Source: Pteria penguin (taxonomy: Eukaryota; Mollusca; Bivalvia; Pterioida; Pteriidae). Taken from it: a DNA stretch of 64,000 nt. A program made the position numbers and the translations under genes. Numbering within the stretch: the stretch's first letter is position 1; each line of letters starts with the position of its first letter. The DNA lies in assembly GCA_035048485.1 (NCBI GenBank), contig CM068585.1, forward strand, positions 52,158,550-52,222,549. The letters are read 5' to 3'. Under the pieces are notes generated by a model. The model saw nothing but the letters and a program-made list of their open reading frames with translations, was not told the DNA's origin and searched no databases. Below are positions 12,301 to 24,040 of this stretch, piece after piece.

Positions 12301-13965
12301 AATCAGAAACACAACGTATTTCTGTCAATCTCACGCTAAAATCCCTAATATACTTCTTTATCTTGTTGTCCAGGCTGGATTTAGGTTATGATGATGCCTA
12401 AATGGCATTGCATGTATTTTTATGTCAGGATATGCGAGGCAGTCATCAAAGCATCGAGATGCTGAATGCATTTATCTTCCCCGAACACACAAATACAAAT
12501 TTTGTAGTTAAATTAAGGTTAAACATACATATGTAAAGCTGATTTGTCCTGTATCTTTTATGAAACTTTCCTGGACAGCGACCCTGTGTTGCGTTACATG
12601 GATTGAAAGGGTTACCGAAATAAGCCTTCCGACGAATAATCTGTACCCATGGACAGCCAACTGAAAGTTTTAAAGAGAATTAATTTCACACTTCATTTGT
12701 ATTTAGGTTTGGAGGTTTCTTTTTATTTAAAATGGAAAATAAAGAAAGAAACAAAAGAAGAAAGACGTATATTTTATTTATACTGAGTTTACCCCCTCGA
12801 TGCCAAATTTTAAGATAAATTTTGAAAACTTACGATTGGTTTTGAAAAATACCTTAAAAGCTGCTTTGAATTTTTTTTTATCATATCAAATACATAATGT
12901 TATCTTAAGTAAGCTTTCTTTTCACTGGTGTTGGTTTCTACTAAGTTCCTTGTTTTTTCCCCTTTTTACTGTTTTACTAATCCATTTATATCTAGAATAT
13001 TTACTTAATCTCCCAAAATTTTGTCAAAAGATGAATTACTTTAACACCATATTTTCATTATCATTACCGACATAAAATGTTTATTCAATGCATAAAAAAA
13101 ATCCATTGGATTTGGCATATTTTCATTATACTTTATAAAAGTGCATTTTTTGGAACCAGCTGTATCTTCCTATTAAAAGCAGGTATTTATCCTCTGATTT
13201 TTTACGGAAAAAGAAACAATCAAAAACGTATACGTCATTCGACTTGCATGACAAGTGCAGCGTCATAGATACCCCACCTACCGACGCACGGAAGCGCGGT
13301 ATGCGTCTCGACAAGGTTTTATAGGATGAACATAAAACCATTTATAGAATAGGACCGCCCTTTCAAACCACTACAGGATGACCAATTGATATAAACATTT
13401 ATAGCCCAGGGCGTTAAAATATCAATATTATTAGTATTAATTACATTTATTGTAAGACGTTAGCTTGAACCTCGTGTAAATGTGTTGTCTTAATACATAT
13501 TGATAACTCTGATATAAATGTTCTATCGATGTTTTGGGGGTAATAAATTTCCCAATTGTAATAGCCCGTGGACGACTCCTACAGAATCACGAGATCATAA
13601 CATCCCCAGTTTGGTTCGTAATTTGTCATCGATAACCGATATATTTCGGCATCCTGTCGTATCCATGTTATATTCTATGTTAATACATTGATAATTTGTT
13701 AATAGGAATTCATACCTTTAAAAGAACTGATGGTATGTGGTAACATACATGTCTCTATCAACTTTGTGTCATGGTCTAGGATGCAGTGATACTCTTCGTG
13801 TTGGTTTTCGCATAGAAAATTTCTTGATCTCTGTTGCCATGATTGCTTATTACTCGGACAGGTATCAACACGTATTACAACCTGGCACGAATAAGGCAGA
13901 AACAGCAGGATGGTGAACGCAGTATTTATAATCTGTAAATGATTTACATTTGTTATTGATCCCAT
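6006..13965 (-). CDS. Receptor-like gene A: eight-cysteine ectodomain, one TM segment (5 exons)
   Basis: Five exons join in one frame: 13716-13965, 12529-12660, 11969-12095, 9201-9310 and 6006-6391 (1005 nt, 334 residues). Every junction has GT/AG borders and matching phase (1, 1, 2, 1). Residues 1 to about 33 form a signal peptide (NTAFTILLFLPYSCQVVI). The ectodomain has eight spaced cysteines (CPSN, FLC, YHC, ETC, GCP, NPC, GRC, PAC). A hydrophobic segment SIVALVAAGLIVIAGFTIQY is followed by a basic stop-transfer patch KKRKCEK and a cytoplasmic tail of about 130 residues without a domain I recognise. Gene B at 42.6-49.2 kb shares the cysteine pattern, exon order and length. The ectodomain start recalls N-terminal regions of molluscan MEGF-like proteins, but no EGF repeats follow, so no function is assigned. 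It appears intact. Confidence 0.72.
6916..7227. mobile_element. TIR element, AGAGGCCC...GCTCACCTGAG type
   Basis: Starts ACAAGAGGCCCAAGTGGGCC and TATATCGCTCACCTGAGC; ends GAGCCTTTGGCTCAGGTGAGC, so GCTCACCTGAG is inverted at the far end. An internal palindrome GGCCCAAGTGGGCC is present. I know this as a frequent bivalve interspersed repeat. It lies inside intron 4 of gene A. Confidence 0.6.
7228..8860. other. Intron 4 of gene A, otherwise featureless
   Basis: A 23-nt segment at 7710-7732 is bounded by AAATCAG and GTATAATG and would keep exon 4 in frame (QLEHDGE), so an alternative microexon is possible, but the next acceptor then breaks the frame. Nothing else stands out. Confidence 0.35.
8866..9010. 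repeat. Dispersed repeat GTCGGTAT...AATGTCGTT (copy 1)
   Basis: AAGTCGGTATCGTAACCGCAG, AATCGATCATTTTTG and AATGTCGTT recur on the plus strand at 20385-20520; the first part recurs inverted at about 19230-19272. A small open frame over it is not shared between copies, so I regard it as an old repeat. Confidence 0.5.
9201..9310 (-). CDS. Gene A exon 4: transmembrane segment
   Basis: Acceptor TTGCTCTTCAG, donor GTAATG. Encodes about 21 hydrophobic residues followed by MKKRKCEKLERSSQ. The phase of exon 3 fits exactly. Confidence 0.72.
9311..11173. other. Intron 3 of gene A, no feature recognised
   Basis: AT-rich DNA with only short chance frames. GCGCAGTAGGGCGCTCTCTG at about 10641 is a GC-rich island without an assignable role. 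Confidence 0.4.
11174..11338. repeat. Tandem duplication, 83-bp unit, 2 copies
   Basis: ATCTGGAGAACAAGAAGTG starts at 11174 and again at 11257; the two units differ at only a few bases. A recent local duplication inside intron 3 of gene A. Confidence 0.85.
11969..12095 (-). CDS. Gene A exon 3: juxtamembrane ectodomain
   Basis: Acceptor AATTATCAG, donor GTAAGA, ending in phase 2. Encodes YPACIKYGGF and a polar stretch rich in Thr, Asp, Arg and Lys leading to the membrane. Corresponds to exons 3 plus 4 of gene B. Confidence 0.68.
12529..12660 (-). CDS. Gene A exon 2: cysteines five to seven
   Basis: Follows a pyrimidine-rich acceptor ending TTTCAG. Encodes GCPWVQ through NPCNATQGRCPG and ends TTACATAT before GTATGT, phase 1. 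Aligns with gene B exon 2 (FCPLFD ... KCINHDGCPLEGY). Confidence 0.7.
13716..13965 (-). CDS. Gene A exon 1: signal peptide and first four cysteines
   Basis: ATG at 13965 opens MGSITNVNHLQ, a hydrophobic stretch and then CPSNKQSWQQRSRNFLC with YHC and ETC. The exon ends AAAG before GTATGA, phase 1. This is the first ATG that gives a signal peptide. Confidence 0.72.
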
Positions 13966-14503
13966 TGTTTAATATGACTTGCACTGATCTTTAATCTAAA
14001 ATTTATATTTTTATCTCACAGTTGAGTTTATATATTGTAAGTCGAGTTCTCCAGAACGATTAAGAGGATAGAATTTTTTACCAATTTCATTATACAATTT
14101 TAATCCAGGTCATGGTTCAGTTTCTTTTACTTTGTACAACAACATTTGTCTGATTAATTGAACTTCAGTGGAAGTCATTTATATTTTAAATAGCATAATT
14201 CACCCTGAAATATGTTATCAGCTATTCGAGGCAATCTGCCCCATCATGTACAACAATTACGTATATGTATCCCACAAAGACGAAAAAGCAGTTGTAAACA
14301 CACACGACGATCGTAGCGTTTTTCAAAAACAAATGAGATATGCAAAACTTACATAAAACATTCAATACTAATTGAAAAGTAATTTAATTTTTTCATACGA
14401 ATATTCCGTCTAATCTTTCAGTACATTTCGACATTAAGATAAACGGTATTTACAGGATATCTATAGCCTGTTTTATGGTATATCTAATTATCTTCATCGT
14501 GGT

Positions 14504-14582
14504 AAAATACAACTTATCAATATTGTGTTACTTTGAAAATATTTCATTTTCAAAGTAACGCAATATTGATAAGTTGTATTTT
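14504..14582. repeat. Long hairpin with 37-nt arms
   Basis: Arm 14504-14540 is the reverse complement of 14546-14582 with one mismatch (GTG against GCG), separated by a 5-base loop. It lies about 540 bases upstream of the gene A start codon on the opposite side from the coding region. It could be a decayed foldback element or a source of a hairpin transcript. Confidence 0.85.
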
Positions 14583-15937
14583 TTCTAAAAGAACGTTTTG
14601 TAGAATAATATTAATTTACCTACTGGCATGTACTACAACAACAATAATAACGAAATATAGCAAAAGGCATGATATCATGCCAGTTAAAATCAGAAAAACA
14701 TGGATATTAAGTAACTTGATATTTTATTTATGTGTGTTGGTAATGTTGTCTTATATCCATGAGAAGATTTCTCAATTATTGTTGTTTATAATGACATTTA
14801 TTTCAAAGAACTTTAAAAAAAGCCTCCAAAAATTACAACTCTAGTTTTCATGTATGTTGATCATTGATCTTTGTTATCAATCGGAACACCATCGCCATTT
14901 TTGTTTACAAAATTAGACTTGGAGACCCCACGGCGCAGTGACTTATACCGAATTGCCTCAATTCTTTGGCTTTCCTCGTAGGAATACAATGCAAAATGAG
15001 GCCAAATGTTCATTTGATTGCTTCTGTAATTTAGGATATGAGAAGTTCAGTATCAGAAATAATGCATATGATAAATATTATACAATCATATGGGCAATTC
15101 AGTAATCGTAGCTATGTTTCTTAAGTTACAACACTGAAAACGAATTAGAGGCAACCCGAAATAACATTTAATCAGTACATATGTGTAGACTCCGCCGTGA
15201 AAAAATCATACTAGATCACCCATTTCAAGAGGAACAAATACAGCCAAAACGAGAAATGACTGTTATTGTCTTTTATGTTATGTTATTTCTTTTGATTTGA
15301 TCAATCACCCTTCTTTGGCCAAATGCCTATTTATGTCTTAAAGGTATTTGGACGAACCTAAAGACAGAAGATTCAAACATATATCCAATATTATGGTAGA
15401 AAGTGTATATATATAGTTTGGGAAGTAGATTTCTAAACTTGAGATAACGTAACGCAATAATTTTTAACTACTGCGTAATAATAATTGCACATTGTTTTTC
15501 ACCATAAGGTCCCCAAACATGTTTTCATATGGCGTAGACTTGTACTCAGGACAAAACCTTTTTCAAATAAATACAGATGGATATGTAAATGATATATTAA
15601 GACTTCACTGAGGAAGTACTATGGTCGATACCGAGTCTCCATATCGATTAGTCACGTGAATTTGTGTGGTCTCACCTTTAATGCATACTGTCGTGCTTGT
15701 GCAGCTTAGAGTATTATGTAATAAAGCTGGCAGATTGACCGTACTTTACAGATCTATTAAATTAGTCCTTGTCCTTACACCATCTATGTCATTGACGGGT
15801 GCAATGCAAATAGTGTTGTTAAGCAGTGTATGCACCAGCCTACTGTATATCTTGTTTTAAATATTGTCCATAGATGCCTTTTTTTTTTTTCTTGTTTTAT
15901 AATATTTATATATTATAAGAATTCCAATCATTCAAAG
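14583..15937. other. Upstream of gene A, no gene recognised
   Basis: A segment at about 15676-15850 ends on the minus strand in AAAG before GTGAGACC and could be an untranslated first exon, but it has no open frame of note. Otherwise AT-rich and featureless. Confidence 0.35.
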
Positions 15938-16095
15938 CCGGTGTGGTCTAGTAAATAAGGTGCTCGACTCGGGATAGAGAGGTTCGGGTTCGACTGCCGT
16001 CCACTGAAGAGACTCAAATTTTCGAAATTCGAATCTGGTGCACAAAGTTATTCCTATATCTGTTTGTAAAGAAAACCCTTTATCACACGTTTAAT
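15938..16095 (+). mobile_element. tRNA-headed SINE-like element
   Basis: Starts CCGGTGTGGTCTAGTAAATA (box A-like) and has GGTTCGGGTTCGACTGCC (box B-like) about 45 bases later, as in a tRNA-derived pol III promoter. The body downstream is short and decayed, and no tail was identified. No stable tRNA cloverleaf is evident. Confidence 0.5.
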
Positions 16096-16565
16096 AAAGA
16101 TAGATGTAGCAAGTATGGATTTATATATTGTATGTTTCAGATCAAATACCACTATGTGACTGTCACAAATCGGTTCAAAGAAATGGGGCAGGTTCTAACA
16201 TGTGCTTGTTTGGCTCGAACTGCTGATGTTATGTGTCGATAAATATTTCATCACCTTGACTAATCAAATACCGAAGGAAATTCGGCTCCTCTTACAATTC
16301 GCCACAACACTGCAGATGTGATAGAAATGTCTCTTTACACCGCTGTTACTCGCCATACAGCAACGAAGTCATGAAATATGGATGATTAGATGAAAGTTAT
16401 GACACTAGAAGGATAAGAGTTACAGCGATCATTGTATTACAAAACGACAGATTTTCTAGTCGTAAAAAAACGTCACTCAATTCTTAGATTTAATGGCATA
16501 GTTCATGAACGACCGTATTTATTGTCTTAAAACACAAAACTGATCGCTACATGATACCAATGTTA

Positions 16566-16690
16566 AAACACTTACCAAAATCATTTTCGATGAGCCAAAG
16601 TTTCTGTACCCATAAGTCCTTCTTCGACACATGTAGCTACACAATATATTTCACCTTCTACTCCTAAATGGACAGGTGCAAACAATGAGT
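16566..16690 (-). other. Exon-like duplicated segment, copy 1
   Basis: On the minus strand it reads GAAGAAGGACTTATGGGTACAG and ends TGATTTTG before GTAAGTGTTTTAACA. The segment at 19322-19460 has the same layout (GAAGGACTAATGGCTACAG, TAATTCTG before GTAAGTGGTTTTAACA). Both have an in-frame stop a few bases before the donor, so as coding exons they would end there. They may be 5' non-coding exons or remnants of a duplicated gene about 2.75 kb apart. Confidence 0.4.
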
Positions 16691-17042
16691 AACGATTTTA
16701 ATATGTATATATCTTTCTTAATAAATAGATTTGATAACACCGTAAGTGTACACCGAATAGAGCGTAATGTAATGCTTGGATCCACCCCGAGATAATAAAT
16801 CAACTAAACAAATGTAAAATGATATTCAATATGTGATGTGATCCTTTGTCTCATGGATATCTCAGCTGGCCTCGAACTTTTTCTCTTGACTTGATATTGG
16901 TTTATATTGGATATTTGGTTTATAATGATCAGACGACTTATACTTAAAACTAACCAAAGACAACTTAAACGTTTAACATATATGACATATAATACGCAAT
17001 AAATGTCCAAAGGTAAAACAGCACGAGGCAATGTTTTTTGTT

Positions 17043-17415
17043 TTATTATTTGTTTGTTTGTTCGTTTCTTTGTTTTTGTTTGGGGTTTTTTTGGGGTTTT
17101 TTTTTGTTTTGTTTTGTTTTTTTTTTTTTTTTGGTTTTTTTTTTTTTTTTGGTTTTTTTTTTTTTTTTGGTTTTTTGCTCTAAAGCAATACCATCGATTG
17201 GATAATACACATTAGGAGTGAGAGAGGACTCGGGTGTTAAGAATTATACACTCAAAGTATGTTTACAAATTTGAGATAGCAAAATTATGACATGATAATC
17301 ACACGTCCATAAACCTAGGTACTTCAGGATATGGCCGTCTGGCAAGGTTATTTGAAGTTAGTTTTACGTTGTTTTTTTTTTCTTTTTTTTTTTTTTTTTT
17401 TTTTTTTTTCTTGTT
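17043..17415. repeat. Two long T-tracts
   Basis: 17043-17176 is T-rich with a regular pattern of 14-16 T separated by GG, about 17-18 bp per unit. 17370-17409 is a nearly pure T run broken by single C. Read on the other strand these are A-rich runs. The open frames over them are low complexity only. Confidence 0.9.
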
Positions 17416-18250
17416 TTTGGTTTTTGGGGGGTTTTTTGTAGACAGATACGAGGTAATTATGTATAAACAAAAAAGAAGCCTGCTACGCAGCATAGTTAAG
17501 GCGTTTTTTGAAGAGATGCAAGATTTTTTTCCGCGAAAATGTTGCAATGATATTGACGTCATAGGCCCCGTGTTTCCATGATCCTTGGCAACGCCTTTAA
17601 GAATGCATTATTATGATTTTATATTTCTAATTTCAAGAAAACTGTATACGTTAAAGTTTATTTCTTTAATAATCTAGTGCTTTATCATTTAATTATTGAT
17701 ACATTTTGAGACGACCCATTAATAGTAACAAATTTTGAATGAACCCCGTAGATTGTAGTCATGGCCACTGCATCTTCAGTGTCGATTGAATGCTTTGGGA
17801 ATCGAGAAAACAGGTGCACGTTAAAAGGTGATTAACATAGCATGCGAAGATGAAGAAAGGCCTTTTTATCAGATGAAAAGCAATTGTAACTATTTTAAAA
17901 CTAAAAAACAAAAAAACAATTAAAGAAACAACGATTTCACATGAATTATTTGACATTTTTGATGTTTTTCTATATATAATATAGACCCACACTTTTTATA
18001 CATTGTATAACGATAATATTATATACACATGTAAATAGGTTTTACGGATTCGGGAAGTGTTTATCTATATATTACATATTATATCTTTTTTTCAAGATAT
18101 TGTTCTTTCCTTAATTCTCCTTGACAAGTTAAATTTCGCGGATAACAAAGTTATTCGTCTATTTTTAGATCTAGGATTTACTTGCTTTTCCCGGCGTCTC
18201 CGAAACGTTTGAAATATAATCTAAGCATTCGTTTATCTAACAACATTGCA

Positions 18251-18566
18251 GAAAAATTAAAAGCACCCCCTCATATCGACAAATGATGATAAAAGTCTTT
18301 AGATATATGAAAAGGTGATAAAATTTCCTATATGAAAAATGCTGCGGGATCCTACTATAATAACAAATAACTCGGCATTAACATAAAATAGATCGAAAAA
18401 TGACGCTTTTTCGTATGACACTCGTTAATTTTGTTCATTATACAATTATAAATGGAATTATCCATGATCCCGCAGCACTTTTACTAAAGAAAGAGATACA
18501 ACGAAGGAAATGATATGAATTTCATGCTATTAATGATAGGGTAAGAGGGGGTGCTTTTGAAAAATT
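18251..18566. mobile_element. MITE with nested inverted repeats
   Basis: Outer arms: AAAAATTAAAAGCACCCCCTC at about 18252-18272 and its complement GAGGGGGTGCTTTTGAAAAATT at about 18545-18566. Inner arms: AAAATGCTGCGGGATC at about 18336-18350 and GATCCCGCAGCACTTTT at 18466-18482. About 315 bp in total, with no coding content. It is probably a foldback element. Confidence 0.7.
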
Positions 18567-18599
18567 TACGGTGCTTTGACATTGTTCTATTTTTAGATT

Positions 18600-20384
18600 T
18601 ATGTTGCTATGAAGTCACGTGACAATTACAAAATGTATGGAACGCAATTCGGAACATGTGTTAAATTAAAAAATAATAAGTCATGTAATGATAATAGCTA
18701 AATAAGACAATATGGGACAGGAAAAATAATATTCAATCTTATTAGGAAAAAAGACGAAATCGGCCTTAACTGTGCTGCGTACTTGATTCATCTACAATGC
18801 TAAAGTCATTTAAACATGTAATAGAAATTAAAATTTGAAACTCAGAGCTAGTTTTTCTTTTCTTCTATATTATTTACATATGAATCACATCTGACAGGAT
18901 CAAAGTTATACCACCAGACTATTAGGAGCAACAGCGATCTTTGTCTTCAATATGATGAAATGGTTTAGTGGGATTTACAAGACGGTCGCTGATTCGTTCC
19001 GTACAACGACTGGCATTTCCCATTAGCAGCCATATTTGTTGTGGGGAAATATGTAATGCGTACTCCCTTAGGTGTATAATAGATTTTTACTAAAGGTTCA
19101 ACATTATTTGTTCGGTTACTTTATTTCAGTCACTTTTAGAAGAGAATACTGAAGATATCTGGCAAAGCTGTATGACAAAAATCACCGAGGACATGCACAC
19201 AAAAATGACAATAGTAGAATATACACGTAAGAACGACATATTCGATTGTGCTGCGGTTACGATACCGACTTAGAAATCTCTCTTTGATCACTATCTGGTA
19301 CTTATGTTAAAACCACTTACCAGAATTATTCTCTGTATGTCAATGTATCTGTAGCCATTAGTCCTTCATACGACACAGTTAACATCATAACATCGTTCGC
19401 TTCTATTTCTCGTAAACGTACAGAAATGGAAGTTACCCGTAACGCATGTATAGGAATACCTGTGAATGCAATGGGTTGTGACGGTTTATTTATAGATTCG
19501 ATCAATAACACGGATTGAGTCAACAGTTGTCGTCGCTGTTATTAACCAATAGACACTCCAGTATCGTACTCGGTAGCGTACTCCATAGCGTATTAACATG
19601 ATAAACTTGAGGGATCGTTTTAAAGGTACTACCGAAGTATGGAGATTTTAAAATAGCATACCGTCCGCGAAAATAAAGACACTGCTCTCCTCAAGTAATA
19701 CCACAAAAATAAAATCTTAAAACAATAAAGCCTGATTCACCAGTGTTTTCTCTCCCAGGAAAGAATCTGGATCCTACAGATAAGGGGCTAGGGTAGTGAG
19801 AATCTAAGAAATGTGCAGTGCTTTGGGACATCGATGTTTGGATTCATTATCTTCTTTAAAGGTGTATCGTTTTTTAAGTGGATTTATCGTTGAAAGAAAT
19901 GCAAGCATGCGGATGCAGTTCACATTTAGAACATTGACTAGGGTAGGGTAGGGTAGTACTATGCGCCTGGAGAAACTTGCAATATATAGAGAAAATTACT
20001 ACCCTGGATTAGGGACTGGCTTGGTAACATTGGATATATAGTAGGGGATTCAAAGGGACATAGAGCGCTCCCTCCCGGTTATTTTCGGCCATTTTCAATG
20101 TTGCAACACCCTGCATTCCTCCCACTTTCTAACAGTAATTTCTAGATCATCATATGGTGAGTGCCTAGCTCTATGCGGTTCAGCCAAGGCTCCTTGACAC
20201 GAAAGTGGATTAAAACAGTGGTATGATATTACAAACTTTGTTTTGAGTTGACAAGTTTGCCCCCCCCCCCCTTTTCCCATGCGTTTGAATTGCTTCTTAC
20301 GGGCCTGTAATTGTTTATTAATCATAATTCGCATACCACCCCGGGACATTATCTAATAGCGCATTAAATGTACGGTTTATTGAC
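18600..20384. other. No gene recognised apart from the exon-like segment at 19.3 kb
   Basis: Contains a short (AGGGT)n-like run near 19939-19955, a C run at 20262-20272 and an inverted match at about 19230-19272 to the repeat at 8.87 kb. No coding signal was seen. Confidence 0.35.
19322..19523 (-). other. Exon-like duplicated segment, copy 2
   Basis: Paralogous to 16566-16690. An open frame of 65 codons ends at TAA seven bases before GTAAGTGG. There is no recognised domain. Gene status is unclear. Confidence 0.4.
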
Positions 20385-20520
20385 GGCCGCGTCGGTATGG
20401 CATCTGTCATACAATCAATATTTTTGCAATGTCGTTGCATTATTTACTAATTTTTATTGTGCATCTCATCGATGGTTCCTGTCCTACAGCTATGTCAGAT
20501 GTAATCTCCTTTTTCATTTG
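20385..20520. repeat. Dispersed repeat GTCGGTAT...AATGTCGTT (copy 2)
   Basis: Diverged copy of 8866-9010 in the same orientation; CAATCNAT, TTTTTGNAATGTCGTT and CAGATGTNNTCT are shared in order. It is probably an old interspersed repeat. Confidence 0.45.
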
Positions 20521-20780
20521 ACGGAAAAGTCAATACTATATGAAAACTCAGGACAGTAGTGTCCTTCCACGGGATTTTATTTGCAGCTTCACCGATGACA
20601 ACAGTTCTGATAACGATCACAAATATTAAAATGCGGCAAAAATTAGGGTCATTGGAGCATTGGAACCTTTTCAAATTTCCCTCAGACTATATTTGCTATT
20701 ATCGGTGACAAACTTTCCCAACTAGAAACTCCCTTGTGACACCACATACTCGCACAAACATCAACGGATCAAGAGAAGAC

Positions 20781-20869
<89 letters not shown>

Positions 20870-20909
20870 TATATATATATAAATAAATAAATATATATAT
20901 ATATATATA

Positions 20910-20995
<86 letters not shown>
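20781..20995. repeat. (TA)n microsatellite, about 215 bp
   Basis: Almost pure TA with a few interruptions (AAATAAATAAATA near 20880). The two long open frames over it are low complexity artefacts. Confidence 0.97.
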
Positions 20996-21110
20996 TCATT
21001 TAATTTAGAAAAAAAAATCGTGGATCCGCCCAGTTTTTGATATTTCGAGGGCATCATTCCCTAAAATCCTACAAACGCTCTTTGATTTTCACCACATTTT
21101 GTCCATCAGT

Positions 21111-21252
21111 GGCGGATTTAGAGGGGCCCCCTTTCGCCACATATTTACAAGTATAAATCCAGATTTCGGACCACAAATTGCCGAGTAGTTTCTCCAATAC
21201 ACAGGCCCCCCCCCCCCCCCCATTTTCGGAAATTCTGGATCCGCCAGCGCAC
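21111..21252. mobile_element. Short TIR element, CAGTGGCGGAT family (copy 1)
   Basis: Starts CAGTGGCGGATTTAGAGGGG and ends TTCTGGATCCGCCAGCGCAC, an imperfect inverted end. The middle (ACATATTTACAAGT.AAAATCCAGATTT, a C run, TTTTCGGAAAT) matches 36532-36683 over its whole length. A family of roughly 145-bp non-autonomous elements. Confidence 0.75.
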
Positions 21253-21358
21253 TATAAACCATTTCTTCACCTGAGAAAGTACTCCTTGAACGACCCTACA
21301 TGAAGCGCCGAGGGCTATCCTTCGTTACAACGCATATCGTGCCATGGGAGGACATATC

Positions 21359-22306
21359 AGTAGTATATAAGGGTGATATCACACCTCTCTATCAGGGTTT
21401 CCGGTATACCCTCTCGCCGGGGTCATGATGGCGGCTTGTAATTCAAGATGATTCCAAGGTGTTCAGTGATTTTCACAGAGAGTACGTTTGTTACTATATT
21501 GGATGATGGTGATAATATATATACATGTTAGGTCCTGTACCTTCGGGTATTTCTGTTTCGACGAGTATTGGATTATCACATATTCTATAATGGCCGGTTA
21601 CGTAGTACTGATGGTCGGTCTTATGGCCAATGTAGTAATATGGAAACTGCCTATTGCATTGCTAATGTAATTTTAACTATGTTGCATGGGTACATACTTT
21701 ATAATTATCACCTCATTTGTAGATCAAGGATAAGTATATATAGAAAAAAAATCAAAATTATAAGGTTATCCACCACGTAACCTTCCATTTACACTCATCT
21801 TCACCTTCAACCAACATGGTTTTATACACCAAATATGTATTTGAGTCGCAAAGACTTGAGAAATTTTAAAGGAAGTCGAGAAAACAGGAATGTTTTACAG
21901 GGTAAGATTTTTATGTTTATTAAATGCAATTTATATATAGGTGAAAAAATTGTATACTCATAAGAGTTCAGCTTCTATCGAAGGAGAGGTAGCGCAGAAG
22001 GGGAAAGGGAGTGTGCATTTTGGTCACCATATAAAGAAGCATGTAATTATGCCCCACATCTCTGTTGGAGAGTTTTCCATGGTAAAGATGTGTGTCCTTA
22101 TAAAAAAAATTGAGAATTAAAAATCATTTTAGAATACACGCATTTATAGAAAGAGAGCTGGAAAAATAAACGTACTCTCTGCCTCTTGGCGAAAATCACT
22201 GAACACCATGGGGTCATCTTGAATCACGAGCCGTCATCTTGACCCCAGCGAGAGGGTATACCGGAAACCCTGATAGAAAGGTGTGATGTCATCCTTATAT
22301 ACTACT
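21359..22306. mobile_element. TIR element with 6-bp target duplication, 948 bp
   Basis: Ends are AGTAGTATATAAGG and CCTTATATACTACT, flanked by CATATC on both sides (21353-21358 and 22307-22312). The inverted arms run inwards about 130 bp with modest divergence (GGTTTCCGGTATACCCTCTCGC against its complement). The interior has no intact transposase frame, so it is probably non-autonomous. Small frames at 21.5-21.8 kb are not convincing. Confidence 0.85.
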
Positions 22307-22312
22307 CATATC

Positions 22313-23555
22313 AAACATACGGTCGCCTTGAATCGTGGTTCCTAGTTGCTAGGTCTTGATATTTTCTCTATTTATTATGTCTTTTGCGTGTTACTGCAAA
22401 TTATTTCTTGTACTCGAAATTGACGAAAGAGTTAAATGTGCGTTTATGCGTTTTGATCGCCTTAGTCTTGTTAATTACGAAACATTGACGACGTGTAGGT
22501 CCCATATCTTATCTCTGTGTTTTTATGTAATTTGAATCGATCCTGCAATTTTGAGATAGTAACGAATATTGTACTTCTGACCAAACTGACCTAACTTCTG
22601 GACTGCCAATAGTAGGGGTTTTACTTTATTCTCCACTATTGAAACACCTGAAGTCAGCCAGTCTTAGTTCTTATCCCTGCAGTCACTTTGGAAAATTTTC
22701 TGTATTCATCTGTCGACGGTACGTGAGGTTTCTAATTCTCAGATGGGTCACAAGACCAAATTTTGATGGAGAGGCCGGGATAGGTCTATTTCAATGCTTT
22801 CTACGAAGAATCTGACGTTTTGAATCTCATTTGCAAACTACGGTCATAAAATATAAAGGGGTCAATCTTCGTAAGACTGCTCAATGAAATTCAGCTTCAT
22901 GATTCACAGCACATGCTCACAACATATTCAACAAAGTAGCATTACGGTCTTTGATAAACTCTCAGTTTATCCACCAAGTCATCCTTGGAATATTTCGGGG
23001 ATTATCTACCATTGGATTTTAGTGTGATGTCACACCGACTTCTAAAATACTAAACAACAGAAGTTTAGATGAAGTTATTCACTGAGATCTATTGCTTATT
23101 AAATTGAGTGTCAATTTATATGAACACACGCAGAGTACGAGCAGAGGAGATTTACTACCTCTGTTCATATACCTGATGCATGTTAATAAATATACCCCAC
23201 ATCTTGCTTCTTCGGAGGTATCAAAATACGTTTTGCGTTTTGTTGCTCTGATTTTCTTTCATCTGTGTAATGACGGCGGTATAAAAGTAGGAGACAAAGA
23301 CATCATCATGAAAATAATGTACTTGAAACACTTTACATAGCACTTAAAAATATGACTAGCACCTAAATGACGCATTATATTATACATTATAAATGCATTC
23401 TGTTGCGAGACAATGGTCCAGTTTCAACAGAAACGTATAAAACATACACAGCATGTATATAACTAATATTACTATGTCAACATGATAATACAAAAACATT
23501 TAAATTGTAATGTAAATGTAAACCAAATACATATTACACCGCGCTACCACAAAAC
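22313..23555. other. No gene or repeat recognised
   Basis: Mixed sequence of slightly higher GC without exon-like borders that I could join. An 82-codon frame at 23092-23340 has no recognisable domain. Confidence 0.35.
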
Positions 23556-23800
23556 ACTACTGTGTCAAAAAAACCCTGAGAATCCCATTTTCACTGCAAA
23601 CCTCTGCAACGCCCTGAAAAACTCCGAAAAACACTTAAGTCCGCCTGAAAAACACTGAAAAACTCTGACGGCCTTGATAAACTCTGAAGTCTACCCTGAA
23701 AAACACTGACGACCCTGAAAAACTCTGAAAAACACCGACACCTACTGCCATGCCGTCAAGCTGCGCGTACTTCTATACGGTCCCTTCTATAATATAAGCC
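23556..23800. repeat. CTGAAAAACTCTGA-rich repeat (left, inverted partner of 34885-35190)
   Basis: Imperfect short repeats of CTGAAAAACTCTGAC/CCTGAAAAACAC fill about 23570-23740, followed by ACGGTCCCTTCTATAATATAAGCCC. The reverse complement of this whole arrangement is found at 34885-35190. Confidence 0.75.
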
Positions 23801-24000
23801 CTATGAGCATTAATTTATGTAAACTGTGATGAATTAATTAGTGATGAATTAGAGAAAAAAAAAAAGGAAGAGGAAATAGACAAAACATATATCGCATTTT
23901 TGTACAATGTTTTGAAGTGAAATTATTTTAACGATTCTCTAGAATTAATTTTACTGATGCATTATTACAATTAACAAAATAAAAAAAAAACACCCAAAGA

Positions 24001-24040
<40 letters not shown>

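Noticed and set aside
17003..17581. Phe/Lys-rich frames over the T-tracts
   Set aside because: Pure low complexity on both strands, with no splice borders or domain.
19935..19960. Telomere-like AGGGTAGGGTAGGGTAG
   Set aside because: Only three units and not TTAGGG; chance or a small slippage repeat.
20761..21057. Long TyrIle-repeat proteins on the minus strand
   Set aside because: They are translations of (TA)n; the same applies near 35.4, 62.3 and 63.6 kb.
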